Source: PALSA-350 sp963794165 (GTDB lineage Bacteria; Acidobacteriota; Terriglobia; Terriglobales; Acidobacteriaceae). From it: DNA of 64,000 nt. The notes beneath the pieces were generated by a model. The model was not told the DNA's origin, did not search any database, and saw only the letters and a program-made list of their open reading frames with translations. The position numbers and the translations under genes were made by a program. Shown here one piece after another: positions 19,252 through 27,693 of this stretch; within the stretch, counting starts at the first letter, position 1; the number at the start of each line of letters is the position of its first letter. Where the stretch lies: contig CAWCCT010000009.1 of NCBI GenBank assembly GCA_963794165.1, forward strand, positions 248,001 to 312,000, read 5' to 3'.

Positions 19252-20607
19252 ATGCTTCTGCGCACGTCGTTCGTTATCTTGCTTGCGTGGGCGCCCATGG
19301 CGCTGGCCGCGGCCCCGCAGCCGATGACAGCTCTGACCCATGTGCGGGTAATCGATGGCACCGGCCGCCCTCCGCTTGAAGATGCGACCGTGGTGATTGA
19401 AGGCAATCACATCCTGGCCGTTCAACCAAAGGGTTCCGCCGTCCCTGCCGCTGCGCAGGTAATGGACTTGCATGGCGACACGGTGATGCCCGGAATCATC
19501 AATGCCCATGGTCATCTTGCCTTGATCGCCGATGGGCAGAACTCAGCTACTTCTTACACCGCAGAAAACGTGCTTGCAGAACTACGTCAGTACGAGAGCT
19601 ACGGTGTGACCGCGATGTTATCCCTGGGGCTCAATCGTGATCTTCTGTACCAGATTCGCCAGCAGCAACGGCAGGGCAAACTCGATGGTGCGACCGTCTT
19701 CACCGCCGACCGCGGCATAGGCGTCCCGGATGCCGCGCCACCGTTGCCCGCCGCGCCTGACCAGATCTATCGGCCGGCGTCAGCAGGAGAAGCCCGCGCT
19801 GAGGTGGACGATATGGCCAAGCGGCACCCGGACATAATCAAGATCTGGGTGGACAGCCTGGGAGGAACCAAGCCTGAAATGCCGCCAGAGATTTATCGCG
19901 CGGTGATCGACGAGGCACACAAACACCATCTGCGGGTAGCCGCGCACATCTATTATCTGGCGGACGCCAAGACGTTAGTGAACGACGGGGTAGACGTGTT
20001 GGCTCACAGCGTCCGCGATAAACCCGTCGATCAGGAGCTGATCGACGCAATGAAGCGTCGCGGTGTCTGGTACATCCCCACGCTCACGGTAGACGAGTCG
20101 TTCTACATCTACGCCGACCACCCTGGGTTTATGCAGATCGATTTTTTCAAGGACGCTATTTCACCCGAGCTGCTGGCGACGTTAAGCAGCGATGCCTATA
20201 GCCAAAAGGTAGATCACGATCCGAAGACCCCGGATCACAAAGCGGCTTTTGCGATGGACCAGAAAAACCTGAAGGCGCTATACGACGCGGGCGTTCTGGT
20301 TGGATTCGGAACAGACTCGGGTGCAATGCCGCCGCGCATACCAGGATTCTCGGAGCACCGCGAACTGGAAGACATGGTGAACGCGGGGCTGAGTCCAATG
20401 CAGGCTATCGTATGCGCCACCAAGAGCAATGCGGCGTTGTTGGGAATCGAGGCGACGAGAGGAACGCTGCGGCCGGGTAAGCGCGCAGACCTGATCGTAT
20501 TGGCCGCCAATCCTCTGGACGATATAACGAACACCCGCTCGATTGTGACCATCTTCCACGACGGGCGCAAGGTCGCACCGCGCGTTCCAGTGGTGATGGC
20601 CAAGTAG
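19252..20607 (+). CDS. exported amidohydrolase (imidazolonepropionase/prolidase-like)
   Basis: A 451-residue metal-dependent hydrolase. The start ATG 19252 has AAAGGAG upstream and opens with a signal peptide (MLLRTSFVILLAWAPMALAA). Metal ligands appear as NAHGHL (H-x-H), AAHIYYLADAK, DVLAHSVRD and GFGTDSG. The C-terminal composite-domain strands (PGKRADLIVLAANPLDDI) are normal. Related exported members act on peptides or cyclic amides, but the substrate cannot be called. It ends at one arm of an inverted repeat. Confidence 0.87.
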   Translation: MLLRTSFVILLAWAPMALAAAPQPMTALTHVRVIDGTGRPPLEDATVVIEGNHILAVQPKGSAVPAAAQVMDLHGDTVMPGIINAHGHLALIADGQNSATSYTAENVLAELRQYESYGVTAMLSLGLNRDLLYQIRQQQRQGKLDGATVFTADRGIGVPDAAPPLPAAPDQIYRPASAGEARAEVDDMAKRHPDIIKIWVDSLGGTKPEMPPEIYRAVIDEAHKHHLRVAAHIYYLADAKTLVNDGVDVLAHSVRDKPVDQELIDAMKRRGVWYIPTLTVDESFYIYADHPGFMQIDFFKDAISPELLATLSSDAYSQKVDHDPKTPDHKAAFAMDQKNLKALYDAGVLVGFGTDSGAMPPRIPGFSEHRELEDMVNAGLSPMQAIVCATKSNAALLGIEATRGTLRPGKRADLIVLAANPLDDITNTRSIVTIFHDGRKVAPRVPVVMAK

Positions 20608-20751
20608 GGGGAAAGAAACCGCAGGTCCCTCCACTACGCTTCGCTCCGGTCGGGATGACAAGGGGGAGGAAAACGTCAGTCAGCATCTGCTCCCTCCTTG
20701 TCATCCCGACCGGAGCGAAGCGTAGTGGAGGGACCTGCGGTTTCTTTCCCT
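20606..20751. repeat. inverted repeat between convergent amidohydrolase and pckA
   Basis: Arm 1 (20606-20669) and arm 2 (20690-20751) pair over about 60 bases with a roughly 20-nt loop. The blocks GAAAGAAACCGCAGGTCCCT, CCACTACGCTTCGCTCCGGT and CGGGATGACAAGGGGGAG are near perfect. The two convergent genes end directly at its edges, so its transcript could stop or protect both 3' ends. Its outer block recurs in the mosaic at 46311-46527. Confidence 0.92.
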
Positions 20752-22346
20752 TAGTGTTTCGCTTTTCTGGCGATCGGCCCCGCTTCGCGCACCCCTGCGG
20801 GCGCTTCGAATTTGGCAAAATTCTTCTCGAATTTTTGCGCGAGCATGATGGCGTGTGCATCGTAAGCCCTCGGATCCTTCCAGGCATTGCGCGGATTCAA
20901 CAACTCCGCCGGCACCTCAGGACAACTGACCGGGATGCTTAGCCCAAACGCTGGCTCAGTGACAAACTCGACATTGCTCAAGCGCCCATCCAATGCGGCG
21001 TTGACCATGGCGCGCGTGTACTTAAGGCTCATCCGCTCACCCGTGCCGAAGGCGCCTCCGGTCCACCCGGTATTTACCAGCCAGCACTGCGCGTTGTGTT
21101 GTTGCAGCCGTTGGCCCAGCATTTTCGCGTACACAGCCGGGGCCAAGGGGATGAACGGCGAGGCAAAGCAGGTGGAAAACTCCGGCACCGGTTCGCTGCC
21201 CAGGCCAGCTTCGGTGCCCGCCAGCTTCGCAGTGTATCCGGAAAGAAAGTGGTACATCGCTTGTTCCGGGCTAAGGCGCGCGATAGGTGGCAGCACTCCG
21301 AACGCATCGGCCGCGAGGAAGAGCACGTGGTTGGGATGACCACCCGCACCAGGAATCACGGCGCTGGCGATGTACTCCACCGGATACGCAGCCCGGGTAT
21401 TTTCTGTGTAGCGGATGTCGCTATAATCCGGGGTCCCGGTTCTCGGGTCGATCACTACATTCTCGAGCACCGCACCGAAACGGATTGCGTGGTAGATCTG
21501 CGGCTCCTTCTCCGCCGACAGATCGACGCATTTGGCATAGCAGCCACCCTCGATGTTGAAGATGCCGCTTTCACTCCAGCCGTGCTCATCATCTCCGATG
21601 AGCCGCCGCTGCGGATCGGCCGAGAGGGTGGTCTTGCCGGTGCCGGAAAGTCCAAAGAAGAGCGCCGTATCCCCAGCTTTCCCCAGGTTGGCCGAGCAGT
21701 GCATGGGAAAAACATCGCGGGCGGGCAGCAAATAGTTCATCACCCCGAAGATCGACTTTTTCATCTCTCCGGCATACTTTGTGCCCCCGATGAGAATGAT
21801 GCGGCGGGTGAAGTCGGTGATGATGAACGTGCCCGAGTGGGTGCCATCACGCTCCGGCACTGACTCAAATTCGGGCGCGGCGATTACTGTAAATTCCGCC
21901 TTATGACTGGATAGTTCTTCTGCCGGAACACGAACAAACAACTGCTTCACGAACAGAGCGTGCCAGGCATACTCGGCGATAATTTGCACTGGAAGCCGGT
22001 AGTGCTCGTCTGCGCCAGCAAATAGATCGAGAACGTAAAGATCGCGCTCCCGCATGTGCGCAACGACCCGTGTCAGCAGGGCTTCGAATTTCGTCGAATC
22101 AAAAGGCTGGTTCACCTTGCCCCAATCCACCGTGTCGCTGGTGAGGGCATCCCTCACGATGAACTTGTCGCGCGGGGAGCGTCCGGTGCGGGCGCCGGTG
22201 AGGGCCACCAGGGCTCCGTTATCGGCGAGACTAGCCTCACCCCGGGCGATCGCTGCTTCTACCAATTGGGGCGTGGATAGGTTGCGGTGGACGTGGGCGC
22301 CTTCCACCAGCTTTCCCGTGAGTGCGGTAGGGGTGAGTGAATTCAC
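20751..22346 (-). CDS. pckA: phosphoenolpyruvate carboxykinase (ATP)
   Basis: A 531-residue gluconeogenic enzyme converting oxaloacetate and ATP to PEP. The kinase-1a loop GLSGTGKTTLSADP and kinase-2 LIGDDEHGW are present, along with the RSPRDKFIV substrate region and the SAYPVEYI-like segment (ENTRAAYPVEYI). Length is normal for the ATP class. Its stop codon abuts an inverted-repeat arm. It has no evident operon partner; the small gene upstream on the same strand (22394-22783) is 47 nt away and could be on the same message. Confidence 0.96.
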   Translation of the reverse strand: MNSLTPTALTGKLVEGAHVHRNLSTPQLVEAAIARGEASLADNGALVALTGARTGRSPRDKFIVRDALTSDTVDWGKVNQPFDSTKFEALLTRVVAHMRERDLYVLDLFAGADEHYRLPVQIIAEYAWHALFVKQLFVRVPAEELSSHKAEFTVIAAPEFESVPERDGTHSGTFIITDFTRRIILIGGTKYAGEMKKSIFGVMNYLLPARDVFPMHCSANLGKAGDTALFFGLSGTGKTTLSADPQRRLIGDDEHGWSESGIFNIEGGCYAKCVDLSAEKEPQIYHAIRFGAVLENVVIDPRTGTPDYSDIRYTENTRAAYPVEYIASAVIPGAGGHPNHVLFLAADAFGVLPPIARLSPEQAMYHFLSGYTAKLAGTEAGLGSEPVPEFSTCFASPFIPLAPAVYAKMLGQRLQQHNAQCWLVNTGWTGGAFGTGERMSLKYTRAMVNAALDGRLSNVEFVTEPAFGLSIPVSCPEVPAELLNPRNAWKDPRAYDAHAIMLAQKFEKNFAKFEAPAGVREAGPIARKAKH

Positions 22347-22393
22347 TCGAGGGCTCCTCCCTGAGCAACGCTCAGGGTATGCACGAGTTTACC

Positions 22394-22783
22394 CTAGGAC
22401 GTGGGCATGACGGGCAGTTCCGGCAGCAGGCTGGAGTGGCCGGCTTCGGCCATCACCGCGTCCACCTGTTCGAGCACTTCGGCGACACTCATCGTGTACA
22501 TTTCACGCCCGTTGTCGTACCCGTTCTCGGCCGCCTGCTTGAGGTAGCGACCCGCTACCTGCGCCGCCAGGCGGTCGGTAATGACGTGCCCGGAACGCGC
22601 TTTCTGTTCGACCCACGCGTGCGCCGGCATGGCGATCCAGACCGGCCGGCCATTGACCTCAAACCGGATATCGACAGCATCTGCGTGGCGAGTGGCGATC
22701 GCGACTACATTGGCCGTCCAGCGGCAGTGTAGATCCTCCCGGGTCCAGTGATCGGTTACATGGAAGTCTTCGTACATAGCCAT
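22394..22783 (-). CDS. hypothetical protein, 129 residues
   Basis: Not recognised. It is soluble and mixed alpha/beta, with no signal peptide: N-terminal MYEDFHVTDHW, a beta-rich middle (DIRFEVNGRPVWIAMPAHAW) and a helical C-terminal half (LAAQVAGRYLKQAAENGYDN). The start may be ATG 22783 or ATG 22777. It lies 47 nt upstream of pckA on the same strand; a small hairpin (GAGGGCTCCTCC / CCTGAGCAACGCTCAGG) lies between. The opposite-strand frame across it is His/Arg-rich and looks like a shadow. Confidence 0.65.
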   Translation of the reverse strand: MAMYEDFHVTDHWTREDLHCRWTANVVAIATRHADAVDIRFEVNGRPVWIAMPAHAWVEQKARSGHVITDRLAAQVAGRYLKQAAENGYDNGREMYTMSVAEVLEQVDAVMAEAGHSSLLPELPVMPTS

Positions 22784-23025
22784 TAGCCTAGAGCATTTTC
22801 AGGTAACCTGGGCGTTCCTTACTTGGCACTCGAAAAGAATTTCGAAAAAAATTAAAAAGAAAGAGAATTTCACCGCAAATCTGCGTCCAATGTAGGCGAC
22901 ACTAGATAGCGTTTTGGCCGTTACGATGGTTTGGATGGGGTTTCGAGGAATAGCCATTCTGCGGCGCAGCGCCTGGGGTCAGAGTTTAGGCCCAACATTT
23001 TGACGGTAGTGAGGAGTAACGAACA

Positions 23026-23406
23026 GTGGTTCATAATCCAGAAACAATAGAGAAATTCGAGCAGAGCCTTCGTCGCCAGGAAAAGCAGCTGGAGCGTTCC
23101 ATGCTTTCGGCGGTGGAACAGGGCCGGGAAGTTGCAGCAGACAGTGCGTTAGACGCTGCCGATCAGGCCGTGCAGTCTTACCAGAAGGAGATGCTTTTCA
23201 GCCAGGGCACCAGTGGCCACGAGCAACTTGCGCTTGTCCGGCTGGCCTTGAAAAGGCTCGATGAGGGTACCTACGGAGAATGCCTCCACTGCGGCAAGAC
23301 CATTGGTCTGAAGCGCTTGGAAGCTCTCCCCTGGACCCCTTACTGCATCGACTGCCGGGAAAAGATCGAAAACGGCGAGATTGAAGATCCAGTCGCCGCC
23401 GCCTGA
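23026..23406 (+). CDS. TraR/DksA-family zinc-finger protein
   Basis: A 126-residue protein with an N-terminal coiled coil (EQSLRRQEKQLERSML), the RLDEGTYGECLHCGKTI zinc-finger start and a second pair YCIDC, giving C-x2-C-x17-C-x2-C. DksA relatives bind the RNA polymerase secondary channel and tune transcription during stress; the coiled-coil tip DxxDxA-type motif here reads SALDAADQA. The start is GTG 23026 with GAGGAG upstream. It is shorter than E. coli DksA (151), and the partner ppGpp effect is unknown. Confidence 0.87.
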   Translation: MVHNPETIEKFEQSLRRQEKQLERSMLSAVEQGREVAADSALDAADQAVQSYQKEMLFSQGTSGHEQLALVRLALKRLDEGTYGECLHCGKTIGLKRLEALPWTPYCIDCREKIENGEIEDPVAAA

Positions 23407-23493
23407 GTTTGACCCGCAAACTTCGGCGCTGCTAAACTTTAGAAGCCCGCGCAGACTGCGACCCTTCCTACGAACGGCTTCTGAAGGAACCTA

Positions 23494-24195
23494 GTGGATA
23501 CTCAGACACGTCACGCCCTAAAACAAGACCGTTTGATCGAAGCTACTAAAACCAGCGTTGACTGGTTTCAGGAGAATCGATCGCGAGTCATCCAAGCCGG
23601 TGTGGCGTTGGTCGTCCTCATCGCCATCGTGGTGGCCGCTTTAGTGATCTACAGCAAGCGCTCGGCGGCCGCCGACCTGGCGTTCGGCGAGGCAATGGAT
23701 ACCTACAACGCTCCGCTGGCGCAGGCGGGGCAACCGGCTCCCCCAGGGGAAAAGAACTTTCCGACTGCCTCTGCGCGAGCGACGGCGGCCAACCAGCAGT
23801 TCGTGCAGCTGGCCGATAAGTATCACTCTTTTACCGCCGGCAAGATGGCCGAGTACTTTGCCGGCCTGACTGCGATCGACCTGGGCCAAACTGGCCAGGC
23901 CGAGACTTATTTGAAGAAGGTTGCGGATATCCACGACGCCCCGTTGGCATCGTTAGGGAAACTGGCGCTGGCCAACTTGTATCAGCAGTTGAACCGCAAT
24001 AGCGAGGCAGTGGTGCTTTACAACCAGCTGATCGCGAAACCAACCAGCACGGTGCCGGCCGATGCGGCACGGCTGCAACTGGCGTCGCTCTACGAGAAAA
24101 CGAATCCCGCCGAAGCGCACAAAATCTACGTTCAGCTAAAAAGTTCAAAATCTGCCGCCGGGCAGATCGCAACGCAAAAGCTAGAGCAAAAATAA
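23494..24195 (+). CDS. membrane-anchored TPR protein (YfgM-like)
   Basis: A 233-residue protein with a cytoplasmic N-terminal segment (LIEATKTSVDWFQENRSRVI), one transmembrane helix at about residues 32-52 and TPR-like repeats outside. Similar YfgM/TPR_21 proteins help periplasmic chaperone networks near the Sec translocon. The start is GTG 23494. Late repeats (AETYLKKVADIHDAPLASLG; EAVVLYNQLIAK) have the normal helical spacing. A long inverted repeat follows. Function is inferred from architecture only. Confidence 0.72.
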   Translation: MDTQTRHALKQDRLIEATKTSVDWFQENRSRVIQAGVALVVLIAIVVAALVIYSKRSAAADLAFGEAMDTYNAPLAQAGQPAPPGEKNFPTASARATAANQQFVQLADKYHSFTAGKMAEYFAGLTAIDLGQTGQAETYLKKVADIHDAPLASLGKLALANLYQQLNRNSEAVVLYNQLIAKPTSTVPADAARLQLASLYEKTNPAEAHKIYVQLKSSKSAAGQIATQKLEQK

Positions 24196-24234
24196 CAGGG
24201 CCACCCCTCTTGGGATCTTTCTCTGTAAAGAACC

Positions 24235-24383
24235 TTGGGTGCCCCATATCTCGCTCGTTTTTCGCGAGATGTGGGATACCACTGCCCTTTCCCTCTAACT
24301 TTCGATTTTCCTTGAAGGCGACGGGTCGAGGTTTGTGGTATCCCACATCTCGCGAAAAACGAGCGAGATGTGGGGCACCCAAA
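24235..24383. repeat. GGTGCCCCA inverted repeat, copy 1
   Basis: Arms 24235-24282 and 24335-24383 pair almost perfectly: GGGTGCCCCATATCTCGCTC, GTTTTTCGCGAGATGTGGG, ATACCAC. Each arm contains a smaller palindrome of TCTCGC and GCGAGA around a T- or A-run. The loop sequence is visibly related to that of the element at 27471-27657, so whole units, not only ends, are shared. It lies between two convergent genes. Confidence 0.92.
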
Positions 24384-24403
24384 GTCCTTCTGCGGGACAG
24401 AGT

Positions 24404-25249
24404 CTAATGTGGCGTTACAGCCGTTGCGCCCGGTTGTTGCACGGCGTCGGTCTGGAATTTGCGGTATTGGTCGAAACGAATGTCGATCTCAGCGCGAAAA
24501 CCAGCAACCAGAAAGGCACGCGCCTGCAGATGTAAGGCAATCGCCGTGGGCAGCCATGCCTCGTTGCGAATCAGTGCCTGATCGAAAACCACATTACTGC
24601 CCTTGGCTACCGAAGCCAGTAGTCCAAACCCCACGTGGTAGTTTTCATCCAGGGTCGCGCTCATGCGCGACACCTCACGGTCCGCCTCGTCGATCCAGAT
24701 CGTGCCGCTCACTTTTTTGAGCGCCTCTTCATCGCGGCCGTGGGTCTTGGCATGTTCATCGCCGGCGAAGTCGAAGGCGATGGTGTCGCGCCCGTTCAGG
24801 AGCAGACGCCGTGGCCTGACAAACCTGACAATCTGCAGCAGGCGGGCAACCGTGATCTCATCCTTGTCAGGGTTGGTGTAACCCGGTTTCGAGATCTTGA
24901 GAACTTCTTTGTTAACCCGGTCTTGTTCCTTGCGCGCCTGGTCCGGGGTCAGGTCCTTGCCGTCCTTTCGGACCAGTTTCTCTATCTGCTGGCCGTTGAC
25001 AAAGAAGACCTCGTGCTCCTCGGTTTCAGTCTTTTTCGTCTTCCCACTACTATCCAGTTCCCGGGTGGTCTGCACCTCCCGGAAGGTATAGTTTTCGCGC
25101 GCTTTATCCAGTTGCTTTTGGTGCGCCTCAACCTCACGCAGCATGGTTGCCGCGTCAGGCAGAGCGGCCGGCTCATTCGCGGCGAAGGCAGGCCATCCTA
25201 ACGAAACCAGCAAAGCACCAGCTGCGAGCCATGGCGGTGAGACAGACAT
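24404..25249 (-). CDS. exported hypothetical protein, LolA/LolB-like pattern
   Basis: A 281-residue secreted protein with a signal peptide (WLAAGALLVSLGWPAFAA). A charged helical region with YTFREVQTTRELDSSGK follows, then beta-rich segments such as RRLLLNGRDTIAFDFAG, GTIWIDEADREVSRMSATLD and FLVAGFRAEIDIRFDQYRKF. The repeated antiparallel strands and the 'IWIDEADREVSRM' motif recall outer-membrane lipoprotein-carrier folds, but this is weak. Not recognised with certainty. Confidence 0.6.
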   Translation of the reverse strand: MSVSPPWLAAGALLVSLGWPAFAANEPAALPDAATMLREVEAHQKQLDKARENYTFREVQTTRELDSSGKTKKTETEEHEVFFVNGQQIEKLVRKDGKDLTPDQARKEQDRVNKEVLKISKPGYTNPDKDEITVARLLQIVRFVRPRRLLLNGRDTIAFDFAGDEHAKTHGRDEEALKKVSGTIWIDEADREVSRMSATLDENYHVGFGLLASVAKGSNVVFDQALIRNEAWLPTAIALHLQARAFLVAGFRAEIDIRFDQYRKFQTDAVQQPGATAVTPH

Positions 25250-25324
25250 CTTGCCCCTAACTGCTCATCTTAGCGTAGGCTGTTAGCACTGAATTACCTG
25301 GTGTTTCGAAAGGAAATTAAAACG

Positions 25325-25660
25325 ATGGTGAATTTGCTCCTGAAGTGGGTCCTGGGCGCTCTGGCTCTTTTAGCAGTGACGTATATCGTGCCCGGATTCA
25401 AAGTGGTGAGCCTGCCCTCCGCCTTGGTGGCAGTGCTGGTGATCGGCTTTCTGAACATGACACTGGGACTGGTGCTGAAGGTGATCACCTTTCCCTTCGC
25501 CATTCTCACCCTGGGGTTACTTTTCTTGGTCATCAATGCGTTCATGCTCATCATTGCGAGCAAGATTACTCCCGGCCTGCAGATCGCAAGTTTCGGCGCA
25601 GCTTTTATTGGCGCAGTCGCTCTGGCTGTGGTTCACATGATCATTGAGGCGGTGCTGTAG
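25325..25660 (+). CDS. phage-holin-family (DUF360-type) four-helix membrane protein
   Basis: A 111-residue integral membrane protein with four hydrophobic segments; the segments PGFKVVSLPSALVAVLVIGF and LGLVLKVITFPFAILTLGLL are typical of the chromosomal 'Mycobacterial 4 TMS holin' family. No other phage genes are nearby, so the name reflects homology, not lysis. ATG 25325 is preferred over 25301 because AAAGGA lies just before it and the protein starts MVNLLLKW. The 3' end overlaps the convergent anti-sigma-like gene by 20 bases. Confidence 0.85.
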   Translation: MVNLLLKWVLGALALLAVTYIVPGFKVVSLPSALVAVLVIGFLNMTLGLVLKVITFPFAILTLGLLFLVINAFMLIIASKITPGLQIASFGAAFIGAVALAVVHMIIEAVL

Positions 25661-26096
25661 AGGGCGCCGCAACGCCGCGCGGCAAGGATGCAGGGACTCC
25701 CGGAGGAAGCACAGCGCGGCCCGATCTGGATCGCCCGCGTCCCTGGTTTACGGGTGTGGGCTGAACCGGGACGGGTTCTACCGGCACGTGAACTGCCGAA
25801 GCAGTTCCGAAGCCAGCCGATGCTGGAGCGATCGGGCGCGGTGCATTGACCGGAGGGGCGCTCAAGGCGGTGGGATGGTGGTGAAACACCAAACTGCGTA
25901 GTGCAGGATTCAGGACTACGGCGGATAGACCAACGCTGGCGGCCAAGGCGCAGGCGGCCATGGTGCGAACCGGCAAAAAATAAAAACGGTTGCGTGGGGT
26001 CTGCAGCCGCAGGTTTACCCGTTTCGCCAGGTCGGAGGGGGGTTCAACGCTTCCCAGCCGACGCAGAGTGTTGTCGATTTCCGAGTGTATGTTCAT
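25641..26096 (-). CDS. putative membrane anti-sigma partner
   Basis: A 151-residue protein whose start overlaps the stop of the ECF sigma gene (ATGA), a common arrangement for a cognate anti-sigma factor. The N-terminal 30 residues are charged (IDNTLRRLGSVEPPSDLAKR), a single transmembrane helix follows (TMAACALAASVGLSAVVLN), and the rest is Pro/Ala/Arg-rich. The zinc anti-sigma H-x3-C-x2-C motif is absent. Anti-sigma function is inferred from position and topology only. Confidence 0.6.
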   Translation of the reverse strand: MNIHSEIDNTLRRLGSVEPPSDLAKRVNLRLQTPRNRFYFLPVRTMAACALAASVGLSAVVLNPALRSLVFHHHPTALSAPPVNAPRPIAPASAGFGTASAVHVPVEPVPVQPTPVNQGRGRSRSGRAVLPPGVPASLPRGVAAPSTAPPQ

Positions 26097-26674
26097 TGCA
26101 AACTCCCTTCCTGCTGCAGCAAGGCTGCGAGCGCGTGCCGCGCACGGTACAACCGGGAGCGGATGGTCGATTCGGTTGTTTTAAGGACCCGGGCAATCTC
26201 CACCGTTGACAACTCCTTGACCGCCGACAGGAGCAAGACTTCGCGCTCCCTGGCCGGCAGGGTGTCAATCAGTCTAAGAATCCGGGCGTGGCGCTGCGCG
26301 GTGATCGCCAGTTTTTCCGCGCTCAGCTCCCCGGTCGGCAGAACCCGTGCCAGTTCTTCAAAATCGTCCACCTGTGGACGCGTTTTGGCGCGGCGCTTGC
26401 GATCGAGGACCAGGTTCCATGCGATGCGAACCAGCCACACGCGATAGTCGCGCACCTCGGCCAGCTTGCTGCGGTGACGGAGAACGCGCAAAAAGGTCTC
26501 CTGCACCACGTCCTCCGCATCGGCGGCGTTACGCGTAACCGAATAGGCCACGCGATAAAGCGTGGTCGAGTACTCTTCTACCAGCGCGGTTACCCGGGCG
26601 TGCGCATCCTGCTCTGGTACGGCCACAGCCTCGGCCTCCAGCCATCCGACGAATTGTCCTTCAACGGTTCCCAT
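26093..26674 (-). CDS. ECF RNA polymerase sigma factor
   Basis: A 193-residue sigma-70 group-4 factor. Region 2 contains VEEYSTTLYRVAYSVTRNAA followed by DAEDVVQETFLRVLRH and YRVWLVRIAWNLVLDRKRR. Region 4 contains DTLPAREREVLLLSAV and a helix-turn-helix (STVEIARVLKTTESTIRSRL). The start ATG 26674 opens MGTVEGQF. It is followed, with a four-base overlap, by a membrane protein likely to control it. The trigger and regulon are unknown. The next gene upstream (26810) is divergent. Confidence 0.9.
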   Translation of the reverse strand: MGTVEGQFVGWLEAEAVAVPEQDAHARVTALVEEYSTTLYRVAYSVTRNAADAEDVVQETFLRVLRHRSKLAEVRDYRVWLVRIAWNLVLDRKRRAKTRPQVDDFEELARVLPTGELSAEKLAITAQRHARILRLIDTLPAREREVLLLSAVKELSTVEIARVLKTTESTIRSRLYRARHALAALLQQEGSLQ

Positions 26675-26809
26675 ATCTGAACAGAGACTGTCGCATATAG
26701 AGACGCATCATACGCCCTTTCCGCTCGCCGTCCAGGGGCGCGGCCCTCTGAATGATTGCTGGAGATTTCGTGTGACCGGGGATACGAACGGCATCTATGA
26801 TCATTCGTC

Positions 26810-27223
26810 ATGCGCGCCCGTTCCATCCTCATACGATACCTGTTGGCGCTTTACTGGCTCAGCCCGGCCGCTGTGTTCGCCGGGGGGCCACCAGCTGATC
26901 CCTCAGGTGTCTATCAAGGTCATGCGCCGGCGGCCGATGCTGCAAAACGGGTCTTCACCCTTAACCTGGTTTCGGATGGCACCGCAAGTCTCACCACGCT
27001 GTACATCGGCAAAGACGACACGACTCAACATGGCCGTTGGACGCAGAGCGGCAGCCAGGTGGTAATGACGTTTGATGCGATGGGTCCAAACCGGCCTCCC
27101 CATCCCATTACTTTTCGCCATCATGACCACGAACTCAGGCCCATCCACTGGGATCCCAGCGAATGGGGCCGGGCCGGGCCGCCCGTCCTTCACCGTTCGC
27201 GCGCCTCTCAGGGCGGCTACTGA
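26810..27223 (+). CDS. exported small beta-rich protein, NlpE-like pattern
   Basis: A 137-residue protein with a signal peptide (MRARSILIRYLLALYWLSPA). GVYQGHAPAADAAKRVFTLN, LVSDGTASLTTLYIGKDDT and GRWTQSGSQVVMTF resemble the repeated strands of NlpE N-terminal/META-like stress sensors. No lipobox or CXXC is present. It is divergent from the ECF sigma gene and ends two bases before the next start, so it may share an operon with that membrane protein. Its role is a guess. Confidence 0.55.
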   Translation: MRARSILIRYLLALYWLSPAAVFAGGPPADPSGVYQGHAPAADAAKRVFTLNLVSDGTASLTTLYIGKDDTTQHGRWTQSGSQVVMTFDAMGPNRPPHPITFRHHDHELRPIHWDPSEWGRAGPPVLHRSRASQGGY

Positions 27224-27225
27224 CC

Positions 27226-27429
27226 ATGAGCGCGTTCTACAACATCATGCTGGGGTATTTTTTCGGCTTCGCGCTGGGGGTGGGCTGCGCGCTTGCGGTC
27301 TTCTATGCGATTTATTCGGGAGGATACCGGAAGGCAGTGGAGGACTCGCTGCTGGAGCAAAAGCCGAAGCGCTACCTGGAGGCAGTGGTTGCCGCGAATC
27401 GGCGTGCGGAAAAGGAGAAGGCACCTTAG
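27226..27429 (+). CDS. 67-residue single-pass membrane protein
   Basis: ATG 27226 follows the preceding stop by two bases. An N-terminal helix (LGYFFGFALGVGCALAVFYA) is followed by a cytoplasmic, Lys/Arg/Glu-rich tail (KAVEDSLLEQKPKRYLEAVV). An open frame extends upstream within the preceding gene but has no independent start signal. Not recognised; tight spacing suggests co-translation with the exported protein upstream. Confidence 0.6.
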   Translation: MSAFYNIMLGYFFGFALGVGCALAVFYAIYSGGYRKAVEDSLLEQKPKRYLEAVVAANRRAEKEKAP

Positions 27430-27470
27430 GCTCTCGCTCTATCGATAAAGGTACGGCTTAGCCCTCCGTG

Positions 27471-27657
27471 CCTGGTTCCTTAACGAAGGCCGGGTGCCCC
27501 ACATCTCGCTGGTTTTTCGCGAGATGTGGGATACCACTGCACCCTCCCTCTGACTCTTGATTCATCCGAGGCGTTGAGCGGTCAACATTGGTGGTATCCC
27601 ACATCTCGCGAAAAACCAGCGAGATGTGGGGCACCCGGCCTTCGTCAAGGAACCAGA
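27471..27657. repeat. GGTGCCCCA inverted repeat, copy 2
   Basis: Arms 27471-27537 and 27591-27657 pair over about 67 bases, extending past the shared core into CCTGGTTCCTT / CAAGGAACCAG flanks. The core GGGTGCCCCACATCTCGCTG and GCGAGATGTGGGATACCAC equals that of the element at 24235-24383, and the loops of the two copies are also related. It lies between a plus-strand and a minus-strand gene end. Confidence 0.93.
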
Positions 27658-27693
27658 GGTGAAACCCTCTCATGGGACCGAGCTCACGCAGAG

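Noticed and set aside
25325..25660. Prophage signal from a 'holin' gene
   Set aside because: No other phage genes nearby; the family is chromosomal and widely annotated this way.
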